DNA from: Ridgeia piscesae
Taxonomy: Eukaryota; Annelida; Polychaeta; Sabellida; Siboglinidae
Assembly (NCBI GenBank): GCA_025642075.2
Contig: JAODUO010001807.1
Coordinates: 101,524-165,523 of the forward strand
Length of the DNA: 64,000 bases
Direction of reading: 5' to 3'
A program made the position numbers and the translations under genes. Below are positions 1 through 11,009 of this stretch, in pieces (within the stretch, counting starts at the first letter, position 1; the number at the start of each line of letters is the position of its first letter). The notes beneath the pieces were generated by a model. The model saw only the letters and a list, made by a program, of their open reading frames with translations, searched no databases and was not told the DNA's origin.

Positions 1-470
1 TTATGAAATTATAGGTAACTAGACAGCCGATTCCATTATATTAACAATATTTTGTATTTGACCTTTGCCGACCTTCGTATCTGCCATTTTATACAAATGA
101 CGTCCGCTAAAACGAATTCTGTACACACATTTACAATGCTTCAGTCAGAACCGTTACATTTGTGTCAAAATGTAAGTTTTTCAAAGTAACGATTTCAAAT
201 ATGTTACACATGACTTTTCCCAATATTAATATCCGCCATTTTTAAAGATGTCGCCTTTCAAAGCCAAACTTCTTCACATCTTGAGAACTAAACCACCTAG
301 AGAGATAACATTGTCTTCATGATTAAGATTTTTTGTGCTGCTACTTTAAATATGCTACTTTTGATCCTATCGGACATTCGTATCGGTCTTTTTCAAGATG
401 GCGACTAAAAATGGCGGTTATTTTCTATAATGGCTATCAACAAACGGTATTTACTAGCTAACCTATATTC
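1..470. repeat. Diverged copies of the GCCAT/ATGGC interspersed repeat
   Basis: No gene is visible here. The stretch contains forms of the repeat better seen at 5.6-8.9 kb: a CCGCCATTTTTAAAGATG block near 232 and an AAGATGGCGACTAAAAATGG block near 398, each near wording about 'aaggtcaaa'-like tracts. Copies of this family therefore lie on both sides of the CXC-family pseudogene at 781-5,440. From 470 to 780 I see only AT-rich unique-looking sequence. Confidence 0.5.
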
Positions 471-780
471 ACGAGAGGAGTATCAGAAGTCCTTCCCTCT
501 CTTGATGTTTAGACAAGTTTACGTTAACTCCGAAACGCCTCACAGTTTTAACTCATTGTTTATTTTATTTTGCGTTCTTTGATTCCATGTTTTGTGATAT
601 GTCAACAGAAACATTTATGAGCATAAACTTATTATGTCATATGTGACAGATCAGCGTTCCTATAACACATGTGTGTATGCCACACGATAAGTGTATACAC
701 ATTGTTCATGACCAAAATGTCCTATGCAAAATGTAACAGTTACTAATTACTAGACGTCCTAATGTTTACTGTGTCGCACA

Positions 781-945
781 TTAGCTACGAGCACACAGTC
801 CACCACAGTAGCAAGGAGCAGTGCATTGAAGTCCTGCCTTGAGTCACTTACATAGTCCCATGCATCCCTTCTTGCAACCACAGCGCAGTACTTCTCGACA
901 AGCTTGTGTCGCTTCAGGAAGAGTTGTCCAGCATATTTTCCAACC
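781..945 (-). other. Degenerate CXC (Tesmin/TSO1-like) domain of copy 1
   Basis: Downstream of an in-frame TAG the frame continues with W...WTTLPEATQACRE, then a Cys-rich run containing CGCKKGCMGLCK, an in-frame TGA, and LKAGLQCTAPCYCGGLC before the TAA at 783-781. The spacing CGCxxxCxxxC...Cx3CxC is that of CXC domains, which bind DNA in Tesmin and TSO1. It abuts the FEN1-like core, as in copy 3. Confidence 0.65.
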
Positions 946-964
946 GCCATTTTCATTCCTGTTC

Positions 965-1953
965 CACCCCTATTCACTTGGAGATGGAAGCTCCGGAGTC
1001 GCGATCATCGTCTGTATCCAAGAGTGGTCGGCTTGGTAAGCAGCCCGTTTTGTGTGCTGGAGAAGTGCTGCTTGTGTCGGAGAAAGACCGTCAATAGCTC
1101 TACATTTCTGTGTGAACAGCTGCTTCCTCGCTACATTGACAAATTCCTGGCTGCTAGTACGGTCGTACAGCAGGACTACAAATCGTTCCAGTGGACCCAG
1201 CCAATTTTCTACGGTCTCCCGGGTAGCAGCCAAGGCACAGAAAGCTGGTGTGACTTCGTCATAGGCATTCCACATGTCCCATGCAGTCCGTTTAGCCCTG
1301 CCTCCAAAACATGACACCGTGTCACAACCAGTGAAGGCATGAAACATTGGCTAAGCAACACAACGATCAGGACCCAGTGCGTCGGCCATCTCGTGGGCCG
1401 GTAAATATCGAAAGTTCTTTCCAGCACCAAAGGCAATCCACAGTTCGGTGATGTTGAGGCGCTGAGCTGATGCCACTGCAAGAACAACCACGCCCGTGTC
1501 AACTGTTGGAATGGATACCTTGTTATACCCTTGTTTCACAACATCTTCCAGGTGGAGTAGGATTCGTGTGTCCGCTTCTTCATGGGTGCATGGAGCAAGG
1601 CCTGACACGTCTCGGGACTGAGTACACAGCACACCAGTGTGACATGTGCTGATGACTTGTTTGTCGGTGGCAATGGTTGATGCACTAGTCGCCAAGAACG
1701 AAAACAATTCGATTTTGTTGTCGTTAATGCGGAGAAACTCCTGCCAGTTCCCAAGAATTGTGTTGGGTGGTTCTACGCGTCGGCGGATACCTTTCCCTCT
1801 CCGTGTTCGTGTTTCGGTCTTCACGCTATCTGCGATATATTCATCCCACACAATATCTAGTCTGTTCACGTGTTGCAGTTGCGATGTGATGTACGGCAGG
1901 AACACTTGGGTCGCGTAATCGGAAAATGTCTTTGCAAAATCCGGTCGAAGCAT
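965..1953 (-). other. Nuclease-like core of CXC-family copy 1
   Basis: The core reads HEEADTRILLH (about 1,590-1,558), then VSIPTVDTGVVVLAV (about 1,520-1,476), then FHAFTGCDTVSCF followed by GRAKRTAWDMW (about 1,345-1,270). Laid against FEN1/XPG nucleases, this matches the order of an EAEA-type acidic cluster, a DxDxL strand, and a GxDY...GIGxKxA helix-hairpin motif. In this copy the second Asp of the middle motif is Gly (DTG instead of the DTD of copy 2), and GKGKKTA is degraded to GRAKRTA. An in-frame TAG interrupts it. The FEN1-like assignment is my inference from motif order; the family membership is not in doubt. Confidence 0.6.
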
Positions 1954-1989
1954 GTTAACGATTGCAGCCCCATAAAGCAGGATGACTTG

Positions 1990-3548
1990 TACGACAGGAG
2001 TGAGGGAAAGGTCTTGTGTAGGAACGAGATCTTACAAACAGCCGACCAGATCAGACTTTGTTCCTGCCCGCAGTGTCCCCATTTGTGATAAAGCAGGTGG
2101 ATACGCTTGATTTTCATGTTGAACGAATTGATCGAGATCACCACTCCGTATTTGCGACGCTATGTACAACCTGGAGAACTGTGAACAGAGAACAGTCATT
2201 CTTGAGTGATGACCGCTGTAGTTGTGCTCTTGATTTCTCTCGCACCGGAGGCCGGCTGAACAGTGGTAGGTTATTTCTCTTGATTGGATCTGTAATGGGC
2301 TTTGTTTGGTTGACAAGGCGCTCGTGGACGTACGTGTCATACTGCTCTTGTCCGAGAGATTTGATCTGGCGCAATGTGTCAATCACAGCTGGATCTGCAA
2401 GGTGTCTGCTATCCAATACAAGCAAATCATTGCTGTTCTCAGCGGATGGATTTCCCATCTCTTCTATTGCATCAGTTAATGACGTGATATCTCGTCCGAT
2501 TGTCATCTGTGCATGTTTCGTCTGCTCGTGATGCCAGAAATCTGTTTTCTTTCTCTTCTTGGTTGAAACCTCAAATTCTCCAATCAGACGTGCCATTTCA
2601 GGGCCAGACACCATCCAACGACGAAGTGCTGCAGGGTTCTTAGTCAGACCCACCATCACCCTTCACGGAGGCAGTATTCTGTTCATGAGCTTGGTCAATC
2701 GCAATACCAGAGAACACGTGTGTTGTTTTCTTGATAACAAAATTCCCTTTGCTAAACTCTGCGAAAACGCCAGGATGCTTGTCGTTCAGAGTAACCATGT
2801 CACACAGATGGACAGGTATCCATCTGGCGTAATTGGTGTGACCCAAAGCGAAGAACCAAGAAACAATTTTGGTCAGTGCGTCTATGTAGAGCAGGATGTC
2901 TCCCTCTCGTATCGCTCTCACGTAGATCATCACCTCCAATTCAAACTGTAAGATAATTGACCAAAACAGGAAGAGAGGACAGGCTTCAATCCTCTGATCA
3001 CACCAGTCTTCTAGTGACATCTTATTGCACCCCTCTTCCACACCATTGCAGTACTCGATGTACGCCTTCTGCTGAAGTAGATACAGACTACAAGCTGTGA
3101 TCTGATGAGCTCGTCGGGTGCGTGTCACGTGAGATGCCTTCAGAAACGAATCTGCTGTCCCATGAGTGGCAAGACTGGCCTGTATGAGTGCACCTGTCCA
3201 ACCGCTGCTCCTCAAAAGGTCACCAAGTGCTTTAAAATCAGCCATCTCGATGTGCAGCCCACCAAACATCACCACAAACTGATCTTCTCCGTGATTTGCT
3301 GGCCAGCTGCATTGGATTTGTTTTGCAAGCATGTACAATGGCTGATCCACAGTGATGATCGGCACCTGACCAGGATGGAGAATATCCACTGCCTTCTTGA
3401 CTACATTCATGGAATGATGAATCATGGCCCCTGACTTGGCCTGGTCATAGAACAGGGGCAGTAGAGAAGTGAGTGCCACGGTGTCGTCTTGTGATGCGTT
3501 TGATGGTTGAGTGCTAGCAATGGTATGCAGCCCACGAGAGCCTCTCAT
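1990..3548 (-). other. Central region of CXC-family copy 1
   Basis: A 302-residue open frame (3,548-2,640) overlaps a 173-residue frame (2,659-2,138) and a third one (2,382-2,032), so the same protein continues across two frameshifts. Conserved blocks seen by comparison with the other copies are VDQPLYMLAKQIQ, FGGLHIEMADFKALGDLL.SSGW, the ALGHTNYARWIPVHLCDM block (matched by AFGHPNYVRWVPVFLRDM in copies 3 and 4), and a HENQAYPPALSQMGTLRAGTKSDL block that copy 3 also has. No catalytic motif is recognised here. Confidence 0.65.
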
Positions 3549-4149
3549 TCCCCACGAGGGTTTCAGTTGTCACAGCCTGCTTTGTGTGCTGTATCCACCT
3601 ATAAAAGTAAACTCTGGTTAGACACTGACACAGTTTACTACTGCAGTTTTACACTTGCAAGTTTCTTTGTGGGGTTTGTCATATCACAACAACCATTTTA
3701 CCAACAAATTTATTTAATAATGAAGAAATAAGTTATTGCGCAGTTCACTGGATATGTTGACTATTCTGTAATACAAAAATACACATGGCTGTGCCTAGGT
3801 ATAAAATACTTTGGTTAATGCATGGTATATAAAATGTAAACAAAGAAATTAACCACGCAACATATCAATGGTAAACACTTGAATTAATACTGTACCTCTA
3901 TTCTTTCATCATGGCTTGAGGTATGAGTTGACAATCTGACTTGTTTGGCCCCTCTAACTTTAGCATGGGTGGAGTGGCTTTATGCATTGCAACAGGAGGC
4001 ACATTGGTGTACGTCTGTGGTAGATATGCTACTGTTTTCTTGGCCGCAATGCAATCTTTGGCGTGGGTAGTTGCAACAGTCCGTTGAACTCCAACTTGTC
4101 GGCTGGATGTTGGAATAGAGATATTTCTGTTCCATGGAACGAGTCATGC

Positions 4150-5440
4150 GAGGTAGTTGAACTTGGATTGTGGTCGATGTTGTCTATTGCTGCTGTCGTG
4201 AAGAGACCGCGATGTTGAGAAACCTGTCATATGACACGCTCAAGCCCAGATCATAGAGAGTGTCAACAAGCTCACGTTTGCGAGTCTTGGTATGGACCAT
4301 CACACCTAGATAGATCGGCAGTGGTGTTTCCCGTTCTTGGTTGTGCTTAGTACTATAAGCAGTGACATTTTCTGCGACGTACGGAACAGTTGAACACCAG
4401 TAACTGTGCAAGGGAGAGTGTCGGTTGAGGCACAGATGCAGAGCTTAATTGTGTTTTAATGTTTGTTCCGTTCAACACCATGCCTACTAATACCAACAAT
4501 GAAATTGGCACTGACTCTTCCTGGCATTTGGTATCAAATGAACCGCTGAATTGCTTTTTTCATTTTGAACATATCTCTCCTGACAATGTTAGCGGCCTTG
4601 GCAAGATGAACAGCGTCGTTGTCAAGATCCCTTTCACACGCCTTTCGTATTGCCGATCCAACATCTTTATTGCAAACGAGAACCACTTCATGGCCTTGCT
4701 TGTGAGCTTCCATATCTGGAAAGTAAGCAAGTCTTCTCTCCTACACTCTTGTGGAGTGGACACGTCACGCTACACCACTTCCCAATTGTTCAAGTCGGTT
4801 ACTGTACATGTTTGCCAAGTCAGTCAGTTTAAAAACGGATACAACAAGACTGTCCATGCGGCCTTCTTCAATATATGAGATAAGTCCAGCAAATGCGATG
4901 CCATGATACTCAGAGTCTACGTCGCGTTGATCAAATGTTGCCACTTCGCGTGCATTGTTATACAAAGAGACCAGGCATTGGATATGATATTTGGCCTCTT
5001 GTGCGATCATGTCCCCGGCACTTAATTTCGCAAGAAGGGCAGTATCCTGCAATTTGACAGCACACTGTCTGACGCGAACATCAACCTGAAAGGTCGATGC
5101 ATTGCGTAAAGTCTCTCCAACTGGAGGCATACCGCAAAAGAAACATGTTTCGGTGGAAGGAGGTGCTTCTTCTGTAGACTGACTGGTGAACTTCTTGGAA
5201 GCAGCTGCATTGACCTCAATGCGAGATTTCTTCTTCTCTGCTCGCTCAAGTTTTGTCTTGTTGAATTGTAATCGACAAGAGTCATGTCATTTCGCTTGGT
5301 GCTGTCGGAAGGTTGCCTCAATGCCCACACCATCATCTAACTTGTAGCCAACCCCCTCTGCGTCACGTTTTGAAGAAGCAGGACTGCGAAGCACCTCCGG
5401 TGTGTCCTCCTGACACAGAACGCATTTGTTCCAGTTTGTC
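4150..5440 (-). other. N-terminal block of CXC-family copy 1
   Basis: This block contains the putative zinc-binding start (Cys pairs near 5,420 and 5,140), a basic 'LQFNKTKLERAEKKK'-like stretch near 5,270-5,230, and the conserved block running from DVRVRQCAVKLQDTALLAKL to EYHGIAFAGLISYIEEGR and VFKLTDLANMYSNRLEQLG (about 5,090-4,770). The segment at 4,411-4,184 then carries RETPLPIYLGVMVHTKTRKR. There is a frame change near 5,300 and another between 4,765 and 4,411. I chose the 5' limit from the last recognisable Cys-rich residues; the true start codon was not identified. Confidence 0.65.
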
Positions 5441-5629
5441 GTCAGCGTAGTACATTGGATTTTCCAGGCTGATCCACCACTTTATATACTTTAACCATTC
5501 AGATATTATAGCAATTACGGTCTTGTCATAACTCTACGGATTACCTGCATTACATTAAAAAGATACCTATATGTTCTATGATTTGTACATTCCGCATTTA
5601 TATCATCTAACATAATACATATTCAAAAA

Positions 5630-8600
5630 CGAAGCGCCGTTTCCTTTCTTTTTGGTCATGTGACATCCTCGCAACCACATGATAGCTGCTAAACCGCCTA
5701 CCGATCGAGAAAAAAAACCATAATATTAATATATGCTACCACCTATCATAATTATTGAAACTAATAGGACAAAAATTAAGGCGAGACGTTGTCGTTCCAA
5801 CGGCCGTCATTTTATAAAATGGTGGGTCGATGAAGGTCAAATGCAAACATATTCAAATCTCTGACATCGGCTGTCCACATACTTATCCTGCGGCAACAAC
5901 ACTACCGCTCCAAGTAACGTAGTTCATGAGATATGGGAACATTAGTTTTGGCGGCCGCCATCTTAAAACATGGCGGATTTGAATGTCGCAGAAGGTCAAA
6001 TGTAACATATTTGAAATTACTGACCCAGAAATTGTATGTTTTGGTTCCAAAACATCTAGTCTACATTGCAAAAGACAGGAAATAAGTTTTTTGCGGCCAT
6101 CTTTGAAAAATCTGAGATGGCCCTATATCGAAATATGTTTGTAATTATGTACTCTATGTGTGTTCCAAATTTCATGCTTGTATCATAAAACGCACAATTC
6201 GACCATATTTTGTCACATATCAGCTGGACTATGAAGCTGATGTGGCAATATATATATTTGGAGGCAACGATTTAAAGATGACTCTTAGATATTCTGTAAA
6301 ACGGAAAGGGTTGGCCAATTAAAAATTTGGTTTATTGGTTTCAAAATTACCCATCCCCACCCCACCTCTTCTATCTTCCGCTGCAATTGCACGGCATTGT
6401 GAAGTACATGTTGGCTTTTATGCATGAACACTGTCTTCTACAAACTTACGCCTGTCTTCTGGAAACGTTCATAAAACCTTTTCACTTAAAACAATCATAT
6501 GATAAGCAGTAAGATGACATAGGAAATCTTGCTGTCGTGGAGTGTAACTGCAAAGTAGATGGAACAGAAAGATGGCTCAGAAACTGAGATTCTGAAGGCA
6601 ACATCACTACGTTTTCCCAGGATGCTAGCTATAACACGATCTACAAAAGATGATTTTCCTTGAAAACAATAATTGGCACTCACGAGTTTGCATACAGAAA
6701 CTGGATGTTGATGGAACCAAATAAATCGAGCCATCAACAAATGACAAAATAACAGTTGCTGGAGAATATTGTGCAGGCCATAAGTGGCACAGCACCATAA
6801 GCTATTATATCAATCTATCCAATAGCAATGCTGTCTCATAGTCGATGGAATGACAGCTTTGCAGTGTGTTGTTGGCTGTCAAGAACTTCAGTAACTAAAA
6901 AGACGATGACAAATCAAGTGTCATCCAATCAAAAACTCGGGGTCATGACCTAGTGAAGGTTTTCTTTGACTTTTGACGAATGTATCCTCACTGAAGGAAT
7001 CAACACCGTGCAGAGGCAATTCCCAGGGAATACGATCCAACACAGTAGATGATATACTCCAAACAAGCACATGTCGTGCTCTTGGCTCTTCGCTGGTAAC
7101 CACAATTGGGCCAGCTTCACAGCATTTCTTCCATCTTTCGAACTGTACTGACTGCACTGGCTGGATTTGCAGAAGGAGCAGAACAGTACAATGAACACAT
7201 GAACAAGGATTACACAATCTTCCACGTACCCATGGTGCATGGTTGGAACATACAAGGTAAGCACATGTGCAGGCGTATTTTTTATGACGGGATGTAGTCT
7301 TAGACCCAATCATCCCCAAATCTCTGGAGCCTGGATAGCACCAGCATGGTGGCCGATTGTTGTCAGTGCCAACCAAAGACACACCAGCTCCAGAATTTAA
7401 TACTGGTTCAGTTTTGCAGCTGACGCAATGCAGCTGTGCATTAAAAAAATCTTTCTAACTTTGGTGCATGTCCATGATCACCAAGTGTGGCTATATGACA
7501 GGTTGCATAGGGCAGTGTTGGTGGACGTCGGGGGGGGGGGTGAACAGCTCGGGAGTTCGTGGTATGGATTGCTTATTTTTAATAATTTGAATTGGCCGTT
7601 CGTTATACAGAAATCCAAATAACATCTTTAAAAACGTTGCTTGAAAACACTTACATTTTCACATCAGCTTCAAATTTCGTTGATACGTAGATCTTACGAC
7701 AAAAACATATAATAGGTTCTCTGAAGGTTTGGAAATAATATCACTTAGTGGACGCTATTTTTTTTTAGCAATGGCAGACATTTGAATGTCTTTGAAATTT
7801 AAACGTAATACAACATATCAACACTTCTAAAAACAGTTTTTGACCTTAATTTCACCTGTGAAAATGATAGATTTTGTCGGAAGCCATCTTACAAAATGGT
7901 GGATATTAAAATAAATTACTATTTGAAATTCGGTAAAGTTCAAAAGTAATGCAATTTAAATAATTTAAATACTTTTGAAACCAATAAACCATTGTTTGAA
8001 TTGGCCAACTCTGTCCGTTTTTGAATATCTAAAAGCCATCTTTAAATCGTTGCCTCCAAACATTTATATTTCCACATCAGCTTCACGGTTCGATGATACG
8101 TAGATCATAAGACATAGGGATAACAGGCTCTCGTAAGATACATAAATAATACTGTTTGATGGGGGCCATCTATTAGAATGACGGATAAGTCAAAGGTATT
8201 AAAACACGTAATTAGTTTAAAAAAATTGTATTTTGATATCAACTTTTGCTCTCTAAACTACGTCGTTCTTAAGCTATGGATATAATAATTTTATAGATTT
8301 TGTCAGGCGTCATCTTAAAAATTGGCGGATATTACAAAATGGCGGATATTTGAAAGTCAATAAAGGTCAAAAGTAATACAATTTAAATAATCATATCTAA
8401 AAACCTTACATCTTGCCATCATTTCGTTTGCTCTAGATTATGTAGTTCTAAAGATATAGATACATCGGTGAGCCGGAAGTCATCTTTAAAAATGGCGGAT
8501 ACGTGAATGTTAATGAAGATCAAATGTACATTGGTGTATATTGCAGTCCACCAAGCTATGGTGGATTGCGATATACACTATGGTGGATTGCGATTTACTG

Positions 8601-8860
8601 CTCAATCTGATGTAGTTTTTGAGATATTGTGACATTTGTATTGACGATAGCCATCTTTAAAAATGGCGGATGCGGAAGCTGGAAAATTCCAAAAAAAATT
8701 GTTTATTTGAAATCCTTGTCCCATATAACATATCCACATACCACAGTTATTTCTCTTGATGAAACAGTTATTAACGTACGGCGAAATAAAACTTGGCGGC
8801 CATTTCTAAAATGGCCGCTAAATCACAATGGGACCAAATAGAAAAATGGTAACAAGGGTT
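5630..8860. repeat. Cluster of diverged palindromic repeats (GCCATCTT...AAAATGGCGGAT)
   Basis: At least eight units carry a GCCATCTTtAAAAATGGCGGAT-like imperfect palindrome followed by a 'gaatgt..a.gaaggtcaaatgtaa' tail: near 5,808, 5,956, 7,882, 8,168, 8,306, 8,480, 8,650 and 8,797. A second shared block, TTGAATTGGCC...CATCTTTAAA.CGTTGC...CACATCAGCTTCA, recurs at about 7,585 and 8,000 (roughly 416 bp apart) and in inverted form at about 6,350-6,225. Units are in both orientations. No convincing gene lies in this stretch; a 153-codon frame at 7,382-6,921 on the minus strand matches nothing I recognise. Confidence 0.6.
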
Positions 8861-8883
8861 TTTAAGTTCTATATACTATTTAG

Positions 8884-9516
8884 ATGATTTTAAAACCTGT
8901 TGCCAAGATTATACCCAAAAATATGTTTCCTTTACACTTACCGACGCACTATTACAACAACATACTTCAGGGGCACTATTTACCAACAGAAGCTTGGCAC
9001 AGCGATGGGAAGCCCAGTATCACCGGTGATAGCCAATCTATTTATGGAATGGCTGGAACAACAAACCATCGCCACAGCTCCAGTTACGTGTTAGCCCCGA
9101 CTGTGGAAACGTGGAAGGACGTAATAGAGATCGTGAAGAAAGGGTGTGAACAACAATGGACAGCGCACCTAAACACCATTGATACCAGAGGCAATATCAC
9201 GTGCACACATGAAGAAGAGAGTGAGGGGTCACTGCCCTTCCTTGACACATTCATGGTCCAGAAGGAGGATGGAGCGGTCAAACTCCTTGTATATCGAAAG
9301 AAGACACACGCCGACCAGTATCTGAACTTTAATTCACATCGCCCGCTATATCAGAAACTGGGGGTTATAAAAACATTACTAGACAGATGTAACAACATTG
9401 TCACAGACCCAGTGAACAGACGGAAAGAAGTGGAACACATCACCAAGGCTCGACAGGAGTGTGGTTACACCAAGTGGACTATCAAGAAAAGTCAGAGAAA
9501 AGCAGCAAAACCATAG
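8884..9516 (+). pseudogene. Penelope-type reverse transcriptase fragment
   Basis: This 210-codon frame carries the RT thumb region of a Penelope-like element: VIEIVKKGCEQQWTAHLNTI, then EEESEGSLPFLDTFMVQ and YRKKTHADQYLNFNSHRPLY, ending with the TLLDRCNNIV and ECGYTKWTIKK blocks. Motif B (GTAMGSPVSP) lies upstream in the +1 frame at about 8,995-9,050. Where family members have LWKRYVDD, this copy reads ETWKDV, so the two catalytic aspartates are lost by a small deletion with a frame change. It continues at 10,476 beyond the inserted LINE. Confidence 0.75.
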
Positions 9517-9579
9517 AAGACCAACTAAGTGAAAGAACAATGAGAGGTCCAGAGGAATAGTTACACTACCGTATGTCCA

Positions 9580-10475
9580 TTGTTGTACACATTGTATACA
9601 AATGACTGTCGTAGTGTTGATTCATCTACCCAATTTGTGAGGTTTTCTGATGATACAGCCATGCTCGCTCTTTTGAATGATTTTGCCTCATACCAGTCAT
9701 ATCTTTCTTCAGTGGTACGTTTCTCTAGTTGGTGCAGTAACAATTTTCTGCATCTGAATGTTTCCAAAACGAAAGAAATGTGCATCGACTTCCGTCGTAA
9801 TAGAACTGTCATTAGTCCTATTGTCATCAAGGTGAACCTGTGGAACAGGTTGATTCATTCAAATACCTCGGTGTTATATTAGATGAAAAATTGTCATTTA
9901 CAGAGCATGTTACAGCCGTGCAAAAGAAGTCTCAGCAGCGACTGCACGTTCTTCGAAAGTTACGAGCTTTCTATGTTGATCCACTACTTCTTCTACGCCT
10001 TTACCGTAGCATAATTGAGCCTCTCTTAACCTACTGCAGCATTTGTTACTACCTTGCTCTTTCTGTGAAAAACCGTAACAGGCTTCTGAAAATCTCACAT
10101 GTTTCTGCCAAGATCATTGGTTTACCTACACCAAAGCTCACCGAAATAATCGACCATGCAATTTTTAAGAAAGCTCGTGCTGTCGCTACTGAGTCTGATC
10201 ACCCGCTCTCTACGTTCTTCCATGTACTTCCGTCTCAAAGGAGATACCGTTGTATAAAATGTAAAACATGTCGCTATAGCAGGAGTTTTGTGCCGGTGGC
10301 CATTAGAATGTTGAATGCTAAATGAGTCGTATTGATGTCACCCGGTTGAATTGTTCTTGTAGTGTATACATCTGGAAATTCATTTGCATTTTGTTGAGAC
10401 CATCCCATATATTTTAGATGTGATCATGAGTTGTAAAATGCATATCCTTATTAAGGACAATAAAGTAAAGTAGTA
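9580..10475 (+). mobile_element. 5'-truncated non-LTR retrotransposon inserted in the Penelope element
   Basis: The fragment starts inside the RT at the catalytic motif (VRFSDDTAMLALL, canonical FADD) and runs to a 3' end AATAAAGTAAAGTAGTA. The sequence GTCCA stands at both borders (9,575-9,579 and 10,476-10,480), a likely 5-bp target duplication. Two frames cover one protein: 9,580-9,840 (SSWCSNNFLHLNVSKTKEM) and 9,840-10,325 (FKYLGVILDEKLSF, then LYRSIIEPLLTYC). A C-terminal block DHPLSTFFHVLPSQRRYR...SFVPVAIRMLNAK is typical of LINEs of the Rex/RTE-X type. One frameshift near 9,835 breaks it. The exact clade is uncertain. Confidence 0.8.
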
Positions 10476-11009
10476 GTCCAAAGGGTGACGGAACCGACAT
10501 AGCCTATCCTAAAACATCATGACGTAGCATCAGCTGTCAGACCACAAAGATATACTAGTGCATCCAAAAGGTAAAGTGAAGACAAATGCAAGACCGATTG
10601 TGTGTACTAAATCCCATATAAGACCTTCTCTATGTGTTACATCGGTGAAACAAGAAGAGCATTTGGCACGAGACTAGATGAACACAAAAAAGTTGAAACC
10701 ATAACAACTAGACGTTTCACTCGGGAGACAAGAAAATGCTCGACAAAAGTAGAACACAAATCGGCAATAGCAGACCATGCCGACAGACATAATTGACAGA
10801 CTGGGAGGGAGCGAAAGTGGTGGATAGAGAGACGAACAGGTGTGCGCGTTAGATAAAAGAAGCCATCTGTATTAGGAAGACGGTATAAACTTTGAACAGA
10901 GACGAGTCACGAGTGGGGCAGTCTGCTCGCCACGCAGTATAGTCAGCAGTGACAATTCAGTTCCTGAAGAAGGCCGGCGATGGTGGCTGAAAAACGTTGA
11001 AGTGAGTAA

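Larger units (their letters stand above)
781..5440 (-). pseudogene. CXC-domain / FEN1-like family protein, degenerate copy 1
   Basis: This is the fullest copy in the window of a multicopy invertebrate protein family. Read on the minus strand, the order is: a Cys-rich N-terminus (5,440-5,130, with a CVLCQE block and a later CFFCG block), an LAKLSAGDMIAQEAKYH block (about 5,050), a RETPLPIYLG...KTRKRELVDTLYDLGLS block (4,330-4,210), a long central region (3,548-1,990), a nuclease-like core (about 1,600-1,240) and a C-terminal CXC domain (about 910-781). The coding sequence is spread over several frames with frameshifts, including a gap from 3,549 to 4,183. The last third (1,953-781) is one frame interrupted by TAG just before the MFHAFTGCDT motif, TAG just before the CXC domain, and TGA inside it. 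The family role is not established. Many such copies exist in cnidarian, mollusc and annelid genomes, which suggests a mobile or selfish origin. The family call is firm; the function is inference. Confidence 0.75.

Noticed and set aside
6921..7382. 153-codon minus-strand frame in the repeat cluster
   Set aside because: No recognisable domain; overlapping frames on both strands are equally open. Left as unknown.
10962..11000. Possible hammerhead ribozyme at the Penelope end (CTGAAGA...GAAA)
   Set aside because: The CUGANGA and GAAA core strings are present with a weak 4-bp stem between them, but I could not pair stems I and III or find the cleavage site.
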